Shown here: one piece after another, positions 43,817-54,171 of the stretch
Layout: each line of letters opens with the position of its first letter
Position numbering within the stretch: the first letter of the stretch is position 1
Assembly: GCA_017547175.1 (NCBI GenBank)
Contig: JAFYQI010000012.1
Span: forward strand, 1 to 64,000
Source: Alistipes sp.
Lineage (GTDB): Bacteria > Bacteroidota > Bacteroidia > Bacteroidales > Rikenellaceae
Direction of reading: 5' to 3'
DNA length: 64,000 bases
Translations under genes and position numbers: made by a program
The notes under the pieces: model-generated
The model's database searches: none
What the model was told of the DNA's origin: nothing
The model's input: the letters and a program-made list of their open reading frames with translations, nothing else

Positions 43817-44799
43817 TTGCGGTAGGTGTCTTCAATAATTAAATCATATAATTCTCCGAGTGAAATGCCCATCTCACGCGCCTGTTTCGGGACGATGCTG
43901 CCACCAGACATGCCTGGGATCGAATTGACCTCGATCAGGTAAGGTTTGCCCTCTTCCGTGACGATGAAATCAACACGTACAACGCCCGAGCAGCGACAGG
44001 CACGATACGCTTCAAGGGTCATGCGATTGAGCTCCTGCTTGACCTCCTCAGAGATGTCGGCGGGCGTTATCTCATCTGACATGCCGGCCGTATATTTGGC
44101 CTCATAGTCGAAAAAAGCATTCTTGGCGATGATCTCCGTGATGGGAAAAATATACTCCTTGCCACTGACAATCATGGCACCACAGCCCATTTCGCGACCG
44201 GTGATACACTCTTCGATCAATACCTCATCACTCTCGGTGAAAGCTAACTCAATGGCAGCTGGAAGTTCTTCGACATACGTGACGCGTGTCACACCAAACG
44301 ACGATCCGCTGGCATTGGGCTTGACGAATAGCGGTAAACCCAGTTCAGAAACAATCGCCTCGGCGTCAATCGTCTCTCCTTTACTTAGGAAACGCTCGCG
44401 AGCTAGATTGACCTTACCACGCAGTGTGTTCTTGGTGGTCATCTTGTCGAATGTAATTACAGACGAAGTCATCGAGCACGACGAAAACGGAACCTCCATC
44501 ATCTCCAAATATCCCTGTAATTTACCATCTTCACCGGGAGTTCCATGGATGAGAATCAGCGCATAGTCGAAAATTGTCTTTTCGCCGGCGACGGTAATCG
44601 AAAAGTCGTTCTTGTCGACTTGCCAACGACTGCCGTCAGGTGCCGTATAACTCCAATCACGATGTTGGAGATCAACGAGAAAGATGTTATATCGTTCCTT
44701 GTCGAGTGCTTCGTAAATTTGGGCGGCACTTTGCAGTGCAATCTCGCGTTCGGAGGAGTTGCCGCCTGCTAAAAGTGCTATGTTTAATCGTTTTTCCAT
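43813..44799 (-). CDS. ddl: D-alanine--D-alanine ligase
   Basis: The 328-aa ATP-grasp enzyme has the N-terminal LLAGGNSSEREIALQSA, the loop LILIHGTPGEDGKLQG near 85, the ATP loop FVKPNASGSSFGVTRV near 155 and the C-terminal RVDFIVTEEGKPYLIEVNSIPGM near 275. It makes D-Ala-D-Ala for peptidoglycan. It is coupled to nadD (1-bp overlap) and to DUF3109 (4-bp overlap) in the yicC operon. Confidence 0.95.
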   Translation of the reverse strand: MEKRLNIALLAGGNSSEREIALQSAAQIYEALDKERYNIFLVDLQHRDWSYTAPDGSRWQVDKNDFSITVAGEKTIFDYALILIHGTPGEDGKLQGYLEMMEVPFSSCSMTSSVITFDKMTTKNTLRGKVNLARERFLSKGETIDAEAIVSELGLPLFVKPNASGSSFGVTRVTYVEELPAAIELAFTESDEVLIEECITGREMGCGAMIVSGKEYIFPITEIIAKNAFFDYEAKYTAGMSDEITPADISEEVKQELNRMTLEAYRACRCSGVVRVDFIVTEEGKPYLIEVNSIPGMSGGSIVPKQAREMGISLGELYDLIIEDTYRK

Positions 44800-45386
44800 T
44801 ATTCTTCTTTATATAATCCGTTTTGTCGGATGTACCAGGCCGTTTTGGGATGAATCAGTTCGTTGGTTGGCTCTCCCATTGCCACGCGACGGCGAATCTC
44901 CGTAGCCGAAATGTTAAGCAGCGGAGCTCCCTCGAGCAGCGTCATACCCTTGCTGAGTCCCTTTGTGAGTTGCCCCTCGCGCGGATAGACGTAAATTGGA
45001 TATTGGCGAATTTTGTCGGCCTCTTTCCAGCCGTCAAGCCCTGCCAGCTGATCACCACCCATTAAAATAGAGAACTCCATCTGATCACCCATCTGCTCCT
45101 CCAGGTAGCGGAGCGTGTCGATCGTATAGGAGGGTTTCGGCAGAAGGAACTCCACTACCGAAGGACGAATCCTGTCGGGATATTTAGAGGCACCACAAGC
45201 GGTTTCGGCCATCTCAAAGCGATTCAGTTCGGGCGCTAATTCCAAGAGGCTTTTGTAGGGGCTTTGCGGCGAAATGATAAGTGTTACCATATCGCACAGT
45301 CCCTGCTCCAATACATATTCGGCCAGGTGTATATGTCCGTTGTGAATCGGGTTGAAAGACCCGAAATAGAGCATGACGCGCTGCAT
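44799..45386 (-). CDS. nadD: Nicotinate-nucleotide adenylyltransferase
   Basis: The 195-aa nucleotidyltransferase has the HxGH-type motif FGSFNPIHNGHIHLAEY near residue 7, SFTIDTLR-like PSYTIDTLRYLEEQ near 93 and SATEIRRRVA near 165. It adenylates nicotinate mononucleotide in NAD synthesis. It follows gmk by 2 nt. Confidence 0.95.
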   Translation of the reverse strand: MQRVMLYFGSFNPIHNGHIHLAEYVLEQGLCDMVTLIISPQSPYKSLLELAPELNRFEMAETACGASKYPDRIRPSVVEFLLPKPSYTIDTLRYLEEQMGDQMEFSILMGGDQLAGLDGWKEADKIRQYPIYVYPREGQLTKGLSKGMTLLEGAPLLNISATEIRRRVAMGEPTNELIHPKTAWYIRQNGLYKEE

Positions 45387-45388
45387 GG

Positions 45389-45952
45389 TTATCGAGCCAA
45401 GAAATCGTCTAAAATCGTGCGTGTATGCGAGATAGCCTCCTCCAAATTGTCGTTAATGACCGTATGGTCAAATTCGGGAGATTTTTCAATCTCAAAGGCA
45501 GCCTTCGCAACACGTTTTTCAATGATTTCCATCGAATCTGTGGCACGTCCCACCAGACGGCGACGCAACTCCTCAATCGAAGGGGGCATGACGAAAATCG
45601 AACAGGCATTGTCGCCAAAAATGCGCTTGAGGTTGATGCCGCCCATTACGTCAACATCAAAGAGAATTACGTGATCTTTAGCCCAGATGCGCTCTACTTC
45701 GCTCTTCAGTGTACCATAGCATGTGCCGGCATAAACCTCTTCCCACTCTACAAAAGCGTCTTCTGATACCTTTTGCTTAAAGGCCTCCTGCGATAGAAAG
45801 TGGTAATCGATGCCATCGCGCTCTTGACCACGTGGGGCACGCGATGTTGCTGAAATCGAAAATTCGAATTGCGTATACTGCTCAAGCAAACGACGTACGA
45901 TCGTCGTTTTGCCCGAACCGCTCGGGGCTGAAAAAATAACAACCTTGCCCAT
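45389..45952 (-). CDS. gmk: Guanylate kinase
   Basis: The 187-aa P-loop kinase has VIFSAPSGSGKTTIVRRLL near residue 5, the GMP-binding SATSRAPRGQERDGIDYHFL near 35 and EWEEVYAGTCYGTLKSEVE near 70. It converts GMP to GDP. It is the second gene of the yicC operon (2-nt gap). Confidence 0.97.
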   Translation of the reverse strand: MGKVVIFSAPSGSGKTTIVRRLLEQYTQFEFSISATSRAPRGQERDGIDYHFLSQEAFKQKVSEDAFVEWEEVYAGTCYGTLKSEVERIWAKDHVILFDVDVMGGINLKRIFGDNACSIFVMPPSIEELRRRLVGRATDSMEIIEKRVAKAAFEIEKSPEFDHTVINDNLEEAISHTRTILDDFLAR

Positions 45953-45954
45953 CG

Positions 45955-46830
45955 TTACAGAATATTTAGTACCTGTTCTTTGATCTTCTCCAATTCATCC
46001 TTCATCTTAACAACCAGAATCTGGATATTTGTCTCATTGGCTTTCGACCCCATGGTGTTGATTTCACGTCCCAACTCTTGCGCAATAAAGCCGAGTTTGC
46101 GACCGATACCCTCCTCGCCGGCAGCTACCTCGCGGAAATATTTGCAGTGGTTCTTCAGACGCACCTTCTCCTCCGTGATGTCGAGTTTTTCGATGTAGTA
46201 GATCATCTCCTGCTCCAGTCGTGAGTGGTCAATCTCAATTTGAAGTTGGTTGAGATGCTCCTGAATACGGGTTTTGATTGTTGCGGCACGTTGAATTTCA
46301 AAGGGTACAACCTCCTCTTTGTATTGCTCGATCAAATCTATGCGATTCAACAGGTCGTTAATCAGTATCGCACCCTCCTGCTCGCGGAAAGCATCGAGTT
46401 TGTCGCAAGCCTCCTCTACTGCCTTCATCAGTGCATGCAGCTCGTCGTCGGAGATAGCCTCTTGTTCCGAAGATACCACCTCGGGCATGCGCATGACAAT
46501 TGGCAAAATTGTATCGTAGCTGGCATCCAGATTTGCTGAAGCCAAAGCAGTGGTCAGCTGACGAAGGTATTCGCGGAAAAGTTCGTTGTTGATGTGTGCC
46601 GGAGTTGCGATCTGCTGCGACTCGACCGAGATGAATACATCGGTCTTACCACGTTGTACACGACGAGTAAGAAGTGAACGTACTTCGTATTCCGCACCGC
46701 GGTATGCAGCCGGCATGCGCAGATTCAGGTCAAGCTGTTTTGAGTTGAGGGTTCGGATCTCGACCGTGAACTTTTTTGTATCCCGATAAACGACTTCGCC
46801 TTTACCGAAGCCTGTCATTGATTTTACCAT
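45955..46830 (-). CDS. yicC: YicC/YloC family endoribonuclease
   Basis: The 291-aa protein starts at the ATG at 46828-46830 (MVKSMTGFGKGEVVYRD); a longer frame to 46953 would pass through the -7 box. The hallmarks are SMTGFG at the start, the central VEIRTLNSKQLDLNLRMP, and the C-terminal GRKLGFIAQELGREINTMGSKAN, the DUF1732 region. YicC/YloC members are endoribonucleases. It heads the operon yicC-gmk-nadD-ddl-DUF3109-M23. Confidence 0.94.
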   Translation of the reverse strand: MVKSMTGFGKGEVVYRDTKKFTVEIRTLNSKQLDLNLRMPAAYRGAEYEVRSLLTRRVQRGKTDVFISVESQQIATPAHINNELFREYLRQLTTALASANLDASYDTILPIVMRMPEVVSSEQEAISDDELHALMKAVEEACDKLDAFREQEGAILINDLLNRIDLIEQYKEEVVPFEIQRAATIKTRIQEHLNQLQIEIDHSRLEQEMIYYIEKLDITEEKVRLKNHCKYFREVAAGEEGIGRKLGFIAQELGREINTMGSKANETNIQILVVKMKDELEKIKEQVLNIL

Positions 46831-46857
46831 ACGTCTTTGCGTGTTGTAATTTAACTG

Positions 46858-46865
46858 CAAAGATA
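46858..46865 (-). promoter_or_regulatory. -7 box of the yicC operon
   Basis: TATCTTTG on the minus strand, 28 nt above the ATG; no -33 TTG at the right distance. Confidence 0.5.
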
Positions 46866-46972
46866 ATAAAAACGATTCAAAAAGTCGCCATTTAAGTGCC
46901 CATTTGTTATTTCTGCGATTTTTTGAATGAAAAAACGTTGTTGGAGGTGTCAAAATTGAAAAAAAGATTTAT

Positions 46973-46980
46973 TATATTTG
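46973..46980 (+). promoter_or_regulatory. -7 box of serC
   Basis: TATATTTG 53 nt before the serC ATG; -33 element not clear. Confidence 0.5.
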
Positions 46981-47033
46981 TCTTAGCAAACCTTGAAAGC
47001 TATAACTATACAACCATCAAATAACTAAAAACT

Positions 47034-48107
47034 ATGAAAAAGCACAATTTTAATGCGGGACCTTCGATCCTGGCGGACGAGGTCTATGAAAGTGCCGTAA
47101 AGGCGATTCAGGATTTTAACGGTTCGGGTCTTTCGATTCTCTCGATTTCGCACCGTACTCCCGCTTTTGATGCTGTGATGGAGGAGGCCGATTCGCTCTT
47201 CCGCGAACTGCTCAACATTCCTGAAAACTACAAAATTTTCTATATTGGTGGTGGTGCCAGCACCTTTTTCTATGAGATCGCAGCTAACTTCCTCGGTAAG
47301 AAGGCCGCCTATGTGAATACGGGTGTTTGGTCGAAGAAGGCCATCAAGGAGGCTAAGCGTTACGGCGAAGTGGAGGTGATTGCTACGTCGGAGGATAAGA
47401 ACTTCAACTATATTCCCAAGTTTGAGGCTCCGAAGGATGTGGATTATCTGCACATTACCTCGAACAATACGATCTACGGTACGGAGTATCACTACGACGT
47501 AGATGCTGAGGTGCCCGTGATTGCCGATATGAGTTCGAACATCCTCTCGCGTCCGATCGACGTGAGCAAGTATGCCATGATCTATGGTGGCGCGCAGAAG
47601 AACCTCGCTCCGGCCGGTGTTTCGTTTGCCATCATTCGCGAGGATATGCTTGATAAGATCGTGCGCGATCTGCCGACCATGGTATCGTTCAAGACCCACG
47701 TGGACAACAACTCGATGTTCAATACCCCGCCCGTGTTCCCGATTTATGTGATGAAGGAGTCGCTCAAGTGGCTGAAGAGCATCGGTGGCGTGGAGGAGAT
47801 CTATCGTCGCAATGTGGAGAAAGCCGAGTTGCTCTACAACGAGATCGATCGCAACCCGCTCTTCAAGGGCACGGTTGAGAAGGATTCGCGATCGCTGATG
47901 AACATCTGCTTCGTGATGGAAGAGGGTTACGAGGAGTTGGCTCCCGCCTTCATGGAGTACGCCAAGGAGCACGGTATCGTAGGTATTAAGGGTCACCGCT
48001 TAGTGGGTGGTTTCCGTGCATCGTGCTACAACGCCCTGAAGAAGGAGAGCGTAGAGGTGCTGGTGAAGTGCATGCAGGATTTCGAGGAGAAATACGCTAA
48101 GAAATAG
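47034..48107 (+). CDS. serC: Phosphoserine aminotransferase
   Basis: The 357-aa fold-type I PLP enzyme begins [23 protein letters not shown] is bound by Lys in [15 protein letters not shown] near residue 190; [31 protein letters not shown] and [19 protein letters not shown] are family motifs. It converts 3-phosphohydroxypyruvate and glutamate to phosphoserine. serA follows 76 nt downstream and DUF1015 after that; serB is not nearby. Confidence 0.96.
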   Translation: MKKHNFNAGPSILADEVYESAVKAIQDFNGSGLSILSISHRTPAFDAVMEEADSLFRELLNIPENYKIFYIGGGASTFFYEIAANFLGKKAAYVNTGVWSKKAIKEAKRYGEVEVIATSEDKNFNYIPKFEAPKDVDYLHITSNNTIYGTEYHYDVDAEVPVIADMSSNILSRPIDVSKYAMIYGGAQKNLAPAGVSFAIIREDMLDKIVRDLPTMVSFKTHVDNNSMFNTPPVFPIYVMKESLKWLKSIGGVEEIYRRNVEKAELLYNEIDRNPLFKGTVEKDSRSLMNICFVMEEGYEELAPAFMEYAKEHGIVGIKGHRLVGGFRASCYNALKKESVEVLVKCMQDFEEKYAKK

Positions 48108-48183
48108 TTATGCCGACCATTGTCCCCTATACTTTTGAAGAGAAGAAAGAAAAAGTAGTCTATTTTACTCATTAGTCAAGAAT

Positions 48184-49107
48184 ATGAAAGTATTGGTAGC
48201 AACCGAGAAGCCCTTTGCAAAAGAGGCTGTTGAGGGTATTCGTGAGATCGTTGAGCAGGCAGGCTACGAACTTTGTCTGTTGGAGAAATATACCGAGAAG
48301 GCACAACTGTTGGAGGCTGTAGCCGATGTGGATGCCCTTATCGTGCGCAGTGACAAGGTGACAGCTGAGGTGATTGAGGCCGCCAAGAATCTGAAGATTG
48401 TGGTGCGTGCCGGTGCCGGTTACGACAACGTGGATTTGGCTGCCGCTACGCAGCGAGGTGTGGTGGTGATGAATACACCGGGTCAGAACTCGAATGCAGT
48501 TGCCGAGTTGGCTTTGGGTATGATGATCTACATGGCGCGCAACGGCTTTACGCCGGGTACGGGTGGCGAGTTGCAGGGTAAGACGCTGGCTATTCACGCC
48601 TATGGTAACGTGGGTAAGTTGGTGGCCAAGAAGGGCAAGGCGCTGGGGATGCGCGTCGTGGCTTACGACCCCTTCATAACCGATGCCTATGTATATGAGA
48701 ATGATGGCATTGAGAAGGTGGATACGGTTGAGGAACTCTACGCTAAGGCCGACTACCTCTCGTTGCACATGCCCTCGACAGCCGAGACAAAGGCTTCGAT
48801 CGGTTACGAGAAACTGATGTCGATGCCGAAGGGTGCCACGCTCGTGAATACGGCTCGTAAGGAGGTAATCGACGAGGAGGGACTGAAGCAGGCCATGACC
48901 GAGCGTGCGGACCTGAAGTATGTGACCGATATCGCGCCGGTGAATGCGGCAGAGATGGCCGAGCTCTTTGGTAAGCGTTTCTTCGCTACGCCTAAAAAGC
49001 AGGGCGCCGAGACGGCCGAGGCAAACATCAATGCCGGTCTGGCTGCAGCGCGTCAGATTGTCGATTTCTTCGTGAACGGCGTGACACGTTTCCAGGTAAA
49101 CAAATAG
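48184..49107 (+). CDS. serA: Short D-3-phosphoglycerate dehydrogenase-like protein
   Basis: The 307-aa D2-hydroxyacid dehydrogenase fold has VRAGAGYDNVDLAAATQRG near residue 78, a nucleotide loop read as IHAYGNVGKLVAKKGKALG near 140 (Ala-Tyr in place of the first Gly of GxGxxG) and NTARKEVIDEEGL (catalytic Arg) near 222. The usual catalytic His in TPHIG is replaced: the sequence is FATPKKQGAETAEANINAG. The C-terminal ACT domain of long SerA forms is absent. The context with serC supports serine synthesis. Gut Bacteroidetes homologues share the Lys-Lys variant as far as I recall. Confidence 0.88.
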   Translation: MKVLVATEKPFAKEAVEGIREIVEQAGYELCLLEKYTEKAQLLEAVADVDALIVRSDKVTAEVIEAAKNLKIVVRAGAGYDNVDLAAATQRGVVVMNTPGQNSNAVAELALGMMIYMARNGFTPGTGGELQGKTLAIHAYGNVGKLVAKKGKALGMRVVAYDPFITDAYVYENDGIEKVDTVEELYAKADYLSLHMPSTAETKASIGYEKLMSMPKGATLVNTARKEVIDEEGLKQAMTERADLKYVTDIAPVNAAEMAELFGKRFFATPKKQGAETAEANINAGLAAARQIVDFFVNGVTRFQVNK

Positions 49108-49136
49108 CACAACAACCTTAAAACTTCATTTGTAAT

Positions 49137-50378
49137 ATGGTAAGAATCAAACCTTTTTGCGGTATTCGCCCGCCAAAGCAGTATGCCGCTGAGGTGGCTT
49201 CTCGTCCCTACGATGTGTTGAACTCGGTGGAGGCTAAGGCCGAGGCTACGGAGCGCTCGTTGCTCCACATCATCAAGCCCGAGATTGATTTTGATCCGAT
49301 TGCCGACGAACATTCTGCCGAGGCCTACCAGAAGGCGATGGATAACTTTGCTCGTTGGCAGCAGGAGGGTTGGCTGGTGCAGGATCCTGAGGAGTACTAT
49401 TATGTATATGCGCAGACGATGGATGGTCGTACGCAGTATGGCCTTGCGATGTGCTGCCACTACGAGGATTATCGTTCGGGTGCCATTAAGAAGCATGAGC
49501 TGACGCGTCCGGATAAGGAGGAGGATCGCATGATCCACGTTCGCAATCAGCAGGCCAACATCGAGCCCGTATTCTTTGCCTACCCCGATGACGAGGAGAT
49601 CAATGCCATCGTAGCTGAGGTAGTGAAGGGTGAGCCCGAGTACGATTTTACGGCCGCTGACGGCTTTGGTCACCAGATGTGGGTGATCCGCGATAAGCAG
49701 ACGAATGATCGCCTGACAGAGCTCTTTGCCGCCATTCCGGCCCTCTACGTGGCAGATGGTCACCACCGCACGGCTGCGGCTGCTCGCGTAGGTGCCGAGT
49801 GCGAGTCGAAGAATCCGAACCATACAGGCAACGAGGAGTATTGCTACTTCCTGGCTGTGACTTTCCCCGCATCGCAGCTGAAGATCATCGACTACAACCG
49901 CGTGGTGAAGGATCTGAATGGTCTGACGGGCGAGGAACTGATAGCCAAGCTGGAGGAGTCGTTTGTCGTGGAGTGCAAGGGTGAGGAGATCTATACGCCT
50001 GCTGCGCTGCACAACTTCGCAATGTATCTCGACGGTAAGTGGTATAGCTTAACAGCCAAAGAGGGAACGTACAACGATGCCGATCCGATTGGTGTACTGG
50101 ATGTGACCGTTCTGTCGGATTTAGTGCTTGATAAGATTCTTGATATCAAGGATCTGCGCACCTCGAAGCGAATTGATTTTGTAGGTGGTATTCGAGGTCT
50201 TGGCGAGTTGAAACGCCGTGTTGACAGTGGCGAGATGAAGGCAGCTTTTGCCCTCTACCCTGTTTCAATGCAGCAGCTGATCAATATTGCCGATACGGGT
50301 AACATTATGCCCCCGAAGACGACCTGGTTTGAGCCGAAGTTGCGTTCGGGTGTGGTGATTCACTCGTTTAAGGAGTAG
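49137..50378 (+). CDS. DUF1015 family protein
   Basis: The 413-aa protein begins RIKPFCGIRPPKQYAAEVAS and SRPYDVLNSVEAKAEA, the DUF1015 signature. Later motifs are ALYVADGHHRTAAAARVG near residue 205 (a His-His pair) and PIGVLDVTVLSDLVLDKIL near 320. It has no assigned activity in my knowledge but is commonly placed beside serA/serC in Bacteroidetes, which suggests a role in serine or phosphoserine metabolism. It begins 29 nt after serA and ends at a terminator. Confidence 0.9.
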   Translation: MVRIKPFCGIRPPKQYAAEVASRPYDVLNSVEAKAEATERSLLHIIKPEIDFDPIADEHSAEAYQKAMDNFARWQQEGWLVQDPEEYYYVYAQTMDGRTQYGLAMCCHYEDYRSGAIKKHELTRPDKEEDRMIHVRNQQANIEPVFFAYPDDEEINAIVAEVVKGEPEYDFTAADGFGHQMWVIRDKQTNDRLTELFAAIPALYVADGHHRTAAAARVGAECESKNPNHTGNEEYCYFLAVTFPASQLKIIDYNRVVKDLNGLTGEELIAKLEESFVVECKGEEIYTPAALHNFAMYLDGKWYSLTAKEGTYNDADPIGVLDVTVLSDLVLDKILDIKDLRTSKRIDFVGGIRGLGELKRRVDSGEMKAAFALYPVSMQQLINIADTGNIMPPKTTWFEPKLRSGVVIHSFKE

Positions 50379-50399
50379 GGGACAATCCTACCCTATATA

Positions 50400-50437
50400 A
50401 GAAAAGCAGCATTCCTTTTGGAACGCTGCTTTTTTGT
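50400..50437. terminator. Bidirectional terminator
   Basis: AAAAGCAGC (50402-50410) with GCTGCTTTT and inner TTCC/GGAA form the stem; T runs on both sides. It serves DUF1015 and fmt. Confidence 0.85.
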
Positions 50438-50464
50438 TGTTATCGTGTTTACGCGTGGGCGGGA

Positions 50465-51430
50465 TTAGCGGAACTCGTAGCTGGTGATGTCGCGGAAACC
50501 GAGCAATAGATCGTGCGTAGTCATGCGACGCTTGCCGGCAATCTGCAGTTCGTGAATCTCCACCCATCCATCTGCGCAAGCAACCGAGAGCTCCTCGCGG
50601 CCGTCGGTACGAATCGTGCCGGGCTGCTCGTCGTGGTTGGTGCAGCGGAATGTGGTGCGGAAAATCTTGGCCGATCCGTGCTCCTCACCATTTTGATACA
50701 TGCGGCTCCAGGCAGCCGGATAGGGCGACAATCCGCGTACAAAGTCGATGATCGCCTTGCCGTTCTGGTTCCAATCAATCAGACAATCCTCCTTAAAGAT
50801 TTTTGGTGCGGGCTTCAGCGTCTGCTCGTCAATGTGTTGCTGCTCAATGGCTTCAATCTCTCCTGCTGCCAACTTTTCAACCGTCTCAAGGACCAATCCC
50901 GTGCCCTTGTGCATCAGTCGGTCGTAGAGGCTGCCGATGTTATCTTCGGGCAGAATCGGCTCTTCGAGTTGCCCGATGATAGCGCCTTTGTCGATTTCGT
51001 GGTTGAGCAGGAAGGTCGTTACACCCGTGCGCTCCTCGCCGTTGATGATGGCCCAGTTGATCGGAGCAGCACCGCGATACTCGGGCAGGAGCGAGGCATG
51101 GAGGTTGAAGGTTCCTAGGCGCGGCATGGCCCAAATTACCTCGGGCAGCATGCGGAAGGCGATGACAATGCCCAGGTCGGGATTCAGTGCCTTCATGGCG
51201 GCCACAAACTCCTCGTCGCGCAACTTCTCGGGTTGCAGGATCGGAAGACCCAATTCACGGGCAGCTACCTTCACGTCGCTTTCGTGAAGTTGGCGACCAC
51301 GACCTGCAGGTTTGTCGGGGGTGGTTACGACGGCAACGACATTATAGCCCCCCTCAATCAGGGCGCGGAGTGAGGGTACGGCAAATTCGGGCGTACCCAT
51401 GAATACGATGCGTAACTTTTTAGCGTTCAT
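50465..51430 (-). CDS. fmt: Methionyl-tRNA formyltransferase
   Basis: The 321-aa enzyme has the N-terminal RIVFMGTPEFAVPSLRALIE, the catalytic region FNLHASLLPEYRGAAPIN near residue 105 and GVTTFLLNHEIDKGAIIG near 135, and an OB-like C-terminal domain with LSPYPAAWSRM near 238. It formylates Met-tRNA for translation start. It is the last gene of the znuB-lptF-ribBA-fmt operon (9-nt gap from ribBA). Confidence 0.96.
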   Translation of the reverse strand: MNAKKLRIVFMGTPEFAVPSLRALIEGGYNVVAVVTTPDKPAGRGRQLHESDVKVAARELGLPILQPEKLRDEEFVAAMKALNPDLGIVIAFRMLPEVIWAMPRLGTFNLHASLLPEYRGAAPINWAIINGEERTGVTTFLLNHEIDKGAIIGQLEEPILPEDNIGSLYDRLMHKGTGLVLETVEKLAAGEIEAIEQQHIDEQTLKPAPKIFKEDCLIDWNQNGKAIIDFVRGLSPYPAAWSRMYQNGEEHGSAKIFRTTFRCTNHDEQPGTIRTDGREELSVACADGWVEIHELQIAGKRRMTTHDLLLGFRDITSYEFR

Positions 51431-51439
51431 CGTTCTACT

Positions 51440-52660
51440 CTATTCTTTTTCGATGCCGAGTTTGTGGTTCATACGCTCCTGCTTGGTGGCGAGATAACGC
51501 ATGTTGTGGAGATTGGGTTTGATGATGATCGGAACGATCTCGTCGATCGTCAAGCCATATCCCTCCAAGCCGGCGCGCTTCGAGGGGTTATTCGTCATCA
51601 GGCGCATCTTACGGATACCCAGTTCCCGGATGATACCGGCACCTACACCATAGTCGCGCTCGTCGGCCTTAAAGCCGAGTTTAAGATTGGCGTCAACCGT
51701 GTCGAGACCCTCGTCCTGCAACTGATAGGCGTGAATCTTGTTGCAAAGGCCGATGCCTCTACCCTCTTGGTTCAGGTAGACGATGGCGCCTTTGCCCTCC
51801 TTCTCGATCATCTGCATTGCCTCGTGGAGCTGATCGCCGCAGTCGCAGCGATACGAGCCAAAGATATCGCCCGTGGCGCATGACGAATGTACGCGGATCA
51901 GAACCGGCTCATCTTCGCTCCACTCACCTTTTGTGAGGGCTACGTGTTCTACTCCGTTCGACTTTTGGCGGAACGGTGTAATGTTGAAATCACCCCAGGC
52001 GGTCGGCAGCGGTACCGTGACACCGCGCTCGATGAGCGACTCCTCCTTCAGACGATAGGCAATCATGTCGGCGATCGAGATGATCTTCAGATCGAACTTC
52101 TTGGCAATCTCGATCAGCTCCGGCAGACGGGCCATCGTGCCATCCTCGTTCATTACCTCGATCAGCACACCTGCAGGTTGCAGACCGGCCATGCGAGCCA
52201 GGTCGATGGCGGCTTCCGTGTGACCCGGACGACGCAATACACCTCGGTCACGGGCGCGTAAGGGGTTGATGTGACCCGGGCGACCCAAATCGGTCGGGAG
52301 TGTGTCAGGATTGGCCAAAGCACGCAGCGTGGCCGCACGATCGGCAGCCGAAACGCCGGTTGTACATCCGTGACCTAGCAGGTCGCATGATACGGTAAAG
52401 GGGGTGCCGAGCAACGAGGTGTTGTTCTGCTCCATCATTTGAAGCCCCAGCTCATCGCAGCGCTTCTCCGAGAGCGGAGCACACAATACACCGCGACCCT
52501 CGTGTAACATGAAATTGACCACTTCGGGGGTGATGAGTTCGGCAGCAACAATAAAGTCACCTTCGTTTTCGCGATCTTCGTCATCGACGACAATCACGAC
52601 CTTACCTTGGCGGAAATCCTCAACGGCCTCCTCTACGGTGTTCAAAATAAATTTTTCCAT
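51440..52660 (-). CDS. ribBA: Bifunctional DHBP synthase/GTP cyclohydrolase II
   Basis: The 406-aa protein has an N-terminal RibB domain (residues 1-205: [66 protein letters not shown]) and a C-terminal RibA domain ([20 protein letters not shown] with Zn Cys, [15 protein letters not shown]). It makes two riboflavin precursors from ribulose 5-phosphate and GTP. No FMN riboswitch is seen; the gene lies 2 nt after lptF, so it follows the operon promoter. Confidence 0.97.
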   Translation of the reverse strand: MEKFILNTVEEAVEDFRQGKVVIVVDDEDRENEGDFIVAAELITPEVVNFMLHEGRGVLCAPLSEKRCDELGLQMMEQNNTSLLGTPFTVSCDLLGHGCTTGVSAADRAATLRALANPDTLPTDLGRPGHINPLRARDRGVLRRPGHTEAAIDLARMAGLQPAGVLIEVMNEDGTMARLPELIEIAKKFDLKIISIADMIAYRLKEESLIERGVTVPLPTAWGDFNITPFRQKSNGVEHVALTKGEWSEDEPVLIRVHSSCATGDIFGSYRCDCGDQLHEAMQMIEKEGKGAIVYLNQEGRGIGLCNKIHAYQLQDEGLDTVDANLKLGFKADERDYGVGAGIIRELGIRKMRLMTNNPSKRAGLEGYGLTIDEIVPIIIKPNLHNMRYLATKQERMNHKLGIEKE

Positions 52661-52662
52661 CG

Positions 52663-54168
52663 TTATTTCTTACGTTTGTTAATTAGCTTTTTAATACGCT
52701 CCTTAATCGGAAGTAGGTAGGGCGCCACCTTCTCTTGCAAGGCTTTGATACGGCCTGCATACCAATCGGTATCGAGTAGTGTCGAGTCATTGGTCGCCTT
52801 GTAGGTCAAATAGATGGCGATGGGTGTTAGGATAATGGTTGATAACCACATGCCGTATACAGCCTCCCAATTACCCTCTTTGGCAGCCTTCTCGCCCGTG
52901 AGCGAGATGATGTAGTAGATTACAAAGAAAATTACCGAAACTACGACAGGTAGGCCTAAACCACCCTTGCGGATGATAGCCCCGAGCGGTGCGCCGATCA
53001 AGAAAAAGATCATGATCGATACCGGCAACGATATCTTTTTATGCCACTCTACTTGAGAACGATACAGTTGATTGAGCGACTCTTTAGCTGTCGATTCGTC
53101 AAAGGTGAACATGTTACGTGAATTCTTGGCTGTGGAACGAGCCAGCGACCATACAGCTTTTTTGTCACGTGTAGAGAGCTGTGCCAGCGAATCAATAAAC
53201 AGATTGTCTTTGAAATCGGTTCGATCGATACGCATCGAATCCGGGAGGGGAAGTACAGAGTGATCTTTCGTGAAGATGCGCTCCTTCAAAAGAGGCTCGT
53301 AGGATCGGTTTGTTGCGGTTGATACGGTGTGCTCCAGTGAGTCGATATCTCCTTGCAATTCATTGATGTTCTTCGTCTGGCTATTGGAAAATTGATCCGA
53401 GTTGCTACGACCCATGTCAAAACCGGTCATAGGGATCACCTGCTCTTGATGTGCAAAGATGTGGTGACGCAGCGAACTCTTTGTGAACCACTGATTATTT
53501 CCGGAGGTCGTACGATTCTGCTCATACATCTCGCCATGATAGAGTGTGACGAGCAGGAAACGTTTGTCATCCGAAAGGCGGATATATCCCGAATCGGCCA
53601 CGATGGTATTCATGTTTCCATTCGTGCTGCGATTGTCGTAGATCAGTACATCGGTCAGCAAATTGGTTTCGGGGTCTTGGTGTCCGACACGGATCGACAT
53701 GTCGTCAATGCCGTTAAAGAAGAGCCCGTCTTGAAACTCCAACGTTTGTTTTTGTTGTCGGATATCGTACAAGATGCTAAGAATCTTTTTATTGGCATGA
53801 GGTACGAGGTTGTTGCCGATGAAGAAACTTCCGACTGAGATCAACGCAATAAGAATGATGAGTGGCTTGGTGATCTGTACGAGCGACATGCCGGCCGATT
53901 TCATGGCCAGCAACTCATAGTTTTCACCCAAATTACCCATGGTCATAATGGCAGCCAACAGTACGGCCAATGGCAAGCCTAATGGCAGCATGTTCGCCAT
54001 GAAGTAGGTCATCAACTCGATAATGATGCCGGCCGAAAGACCTTTGCCTACCAACTCGTCGATATAGCGCCATACGATATTCATCATCAAGACGAACATG
54101 ACAATGAAGAAAGTGAGGATCATGGGACCCAGGTAGGACTTTAAAACGAGTTTATGGATGGTTTTCAT
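52663..54168 (-). CDS. LptF/LptG family permease
   Basis: The 501-aa YjgP/YjgQ protein has N-terminal transmembrane segments ([19 protein letters not shown] and [20 protein letters not shown]), a periplasmic beta-jellyroll (about 115-360) enlarged by a Ser/Asn/Thr-rich insert ([19 protein letters not shown]), and C-terminal segments ([29 protein letters not shown]). The family forms the inner-membrane part of the LPS transport machine. Only one copy is in the window; LptF and LptG cannot be told apart by eye. Confidence 0.93.
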   Translation of the reverse strand: MKTIHKLVLKSYLGPMILTFFIVMFVLMMNIVWRYIDELVGKGLSAGIIIELMTYFMANMLPLGLPLAVLLAAIMTMGNLGENYELLAMKSAGMSLVQITKPLIILIALISVGSFFIGNNLVPHANKKILSILYDIRQQKQTLEFQDGLFFNGIDDMSIRVGHQDPETNLLTDVLIYDNRSTNGNMNTIVADSGYIRLSDDKRFLLVTLYHGEMYEQNRTTSGNNQWFTKSSLRHHIFAHQEQVIPMTGFDMGRSNSDQFSNSQTKNINELQGDIDSLEHTVSTATNRSYEPLLKERIFTKDHSVLPLPDSMRIDRTDFKDNLFIDSLAQLSTRDKKAVWSLARSTAKNSRNMFTFDESTAKESLNQLYRSQVEWHKKISLPVSIMIFFLIGAPLGAIIRKGGLGLPVVVSVIFFVIYYIISLTGEKAAKEGNWEAVYGMWLSTIILTPIAIYLTYKATNDSTLLDTDWYAGRIKALQEKVAPYLLPIKERIKKLINKRKK

Positions 54169-54171
54169 GCC

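Noticed and set aside
52661..52700. FMN riboswitch ahead of ribBA
   Set aside because: The gene starts 2 nt after lptF inside the operon, leaving no leader.
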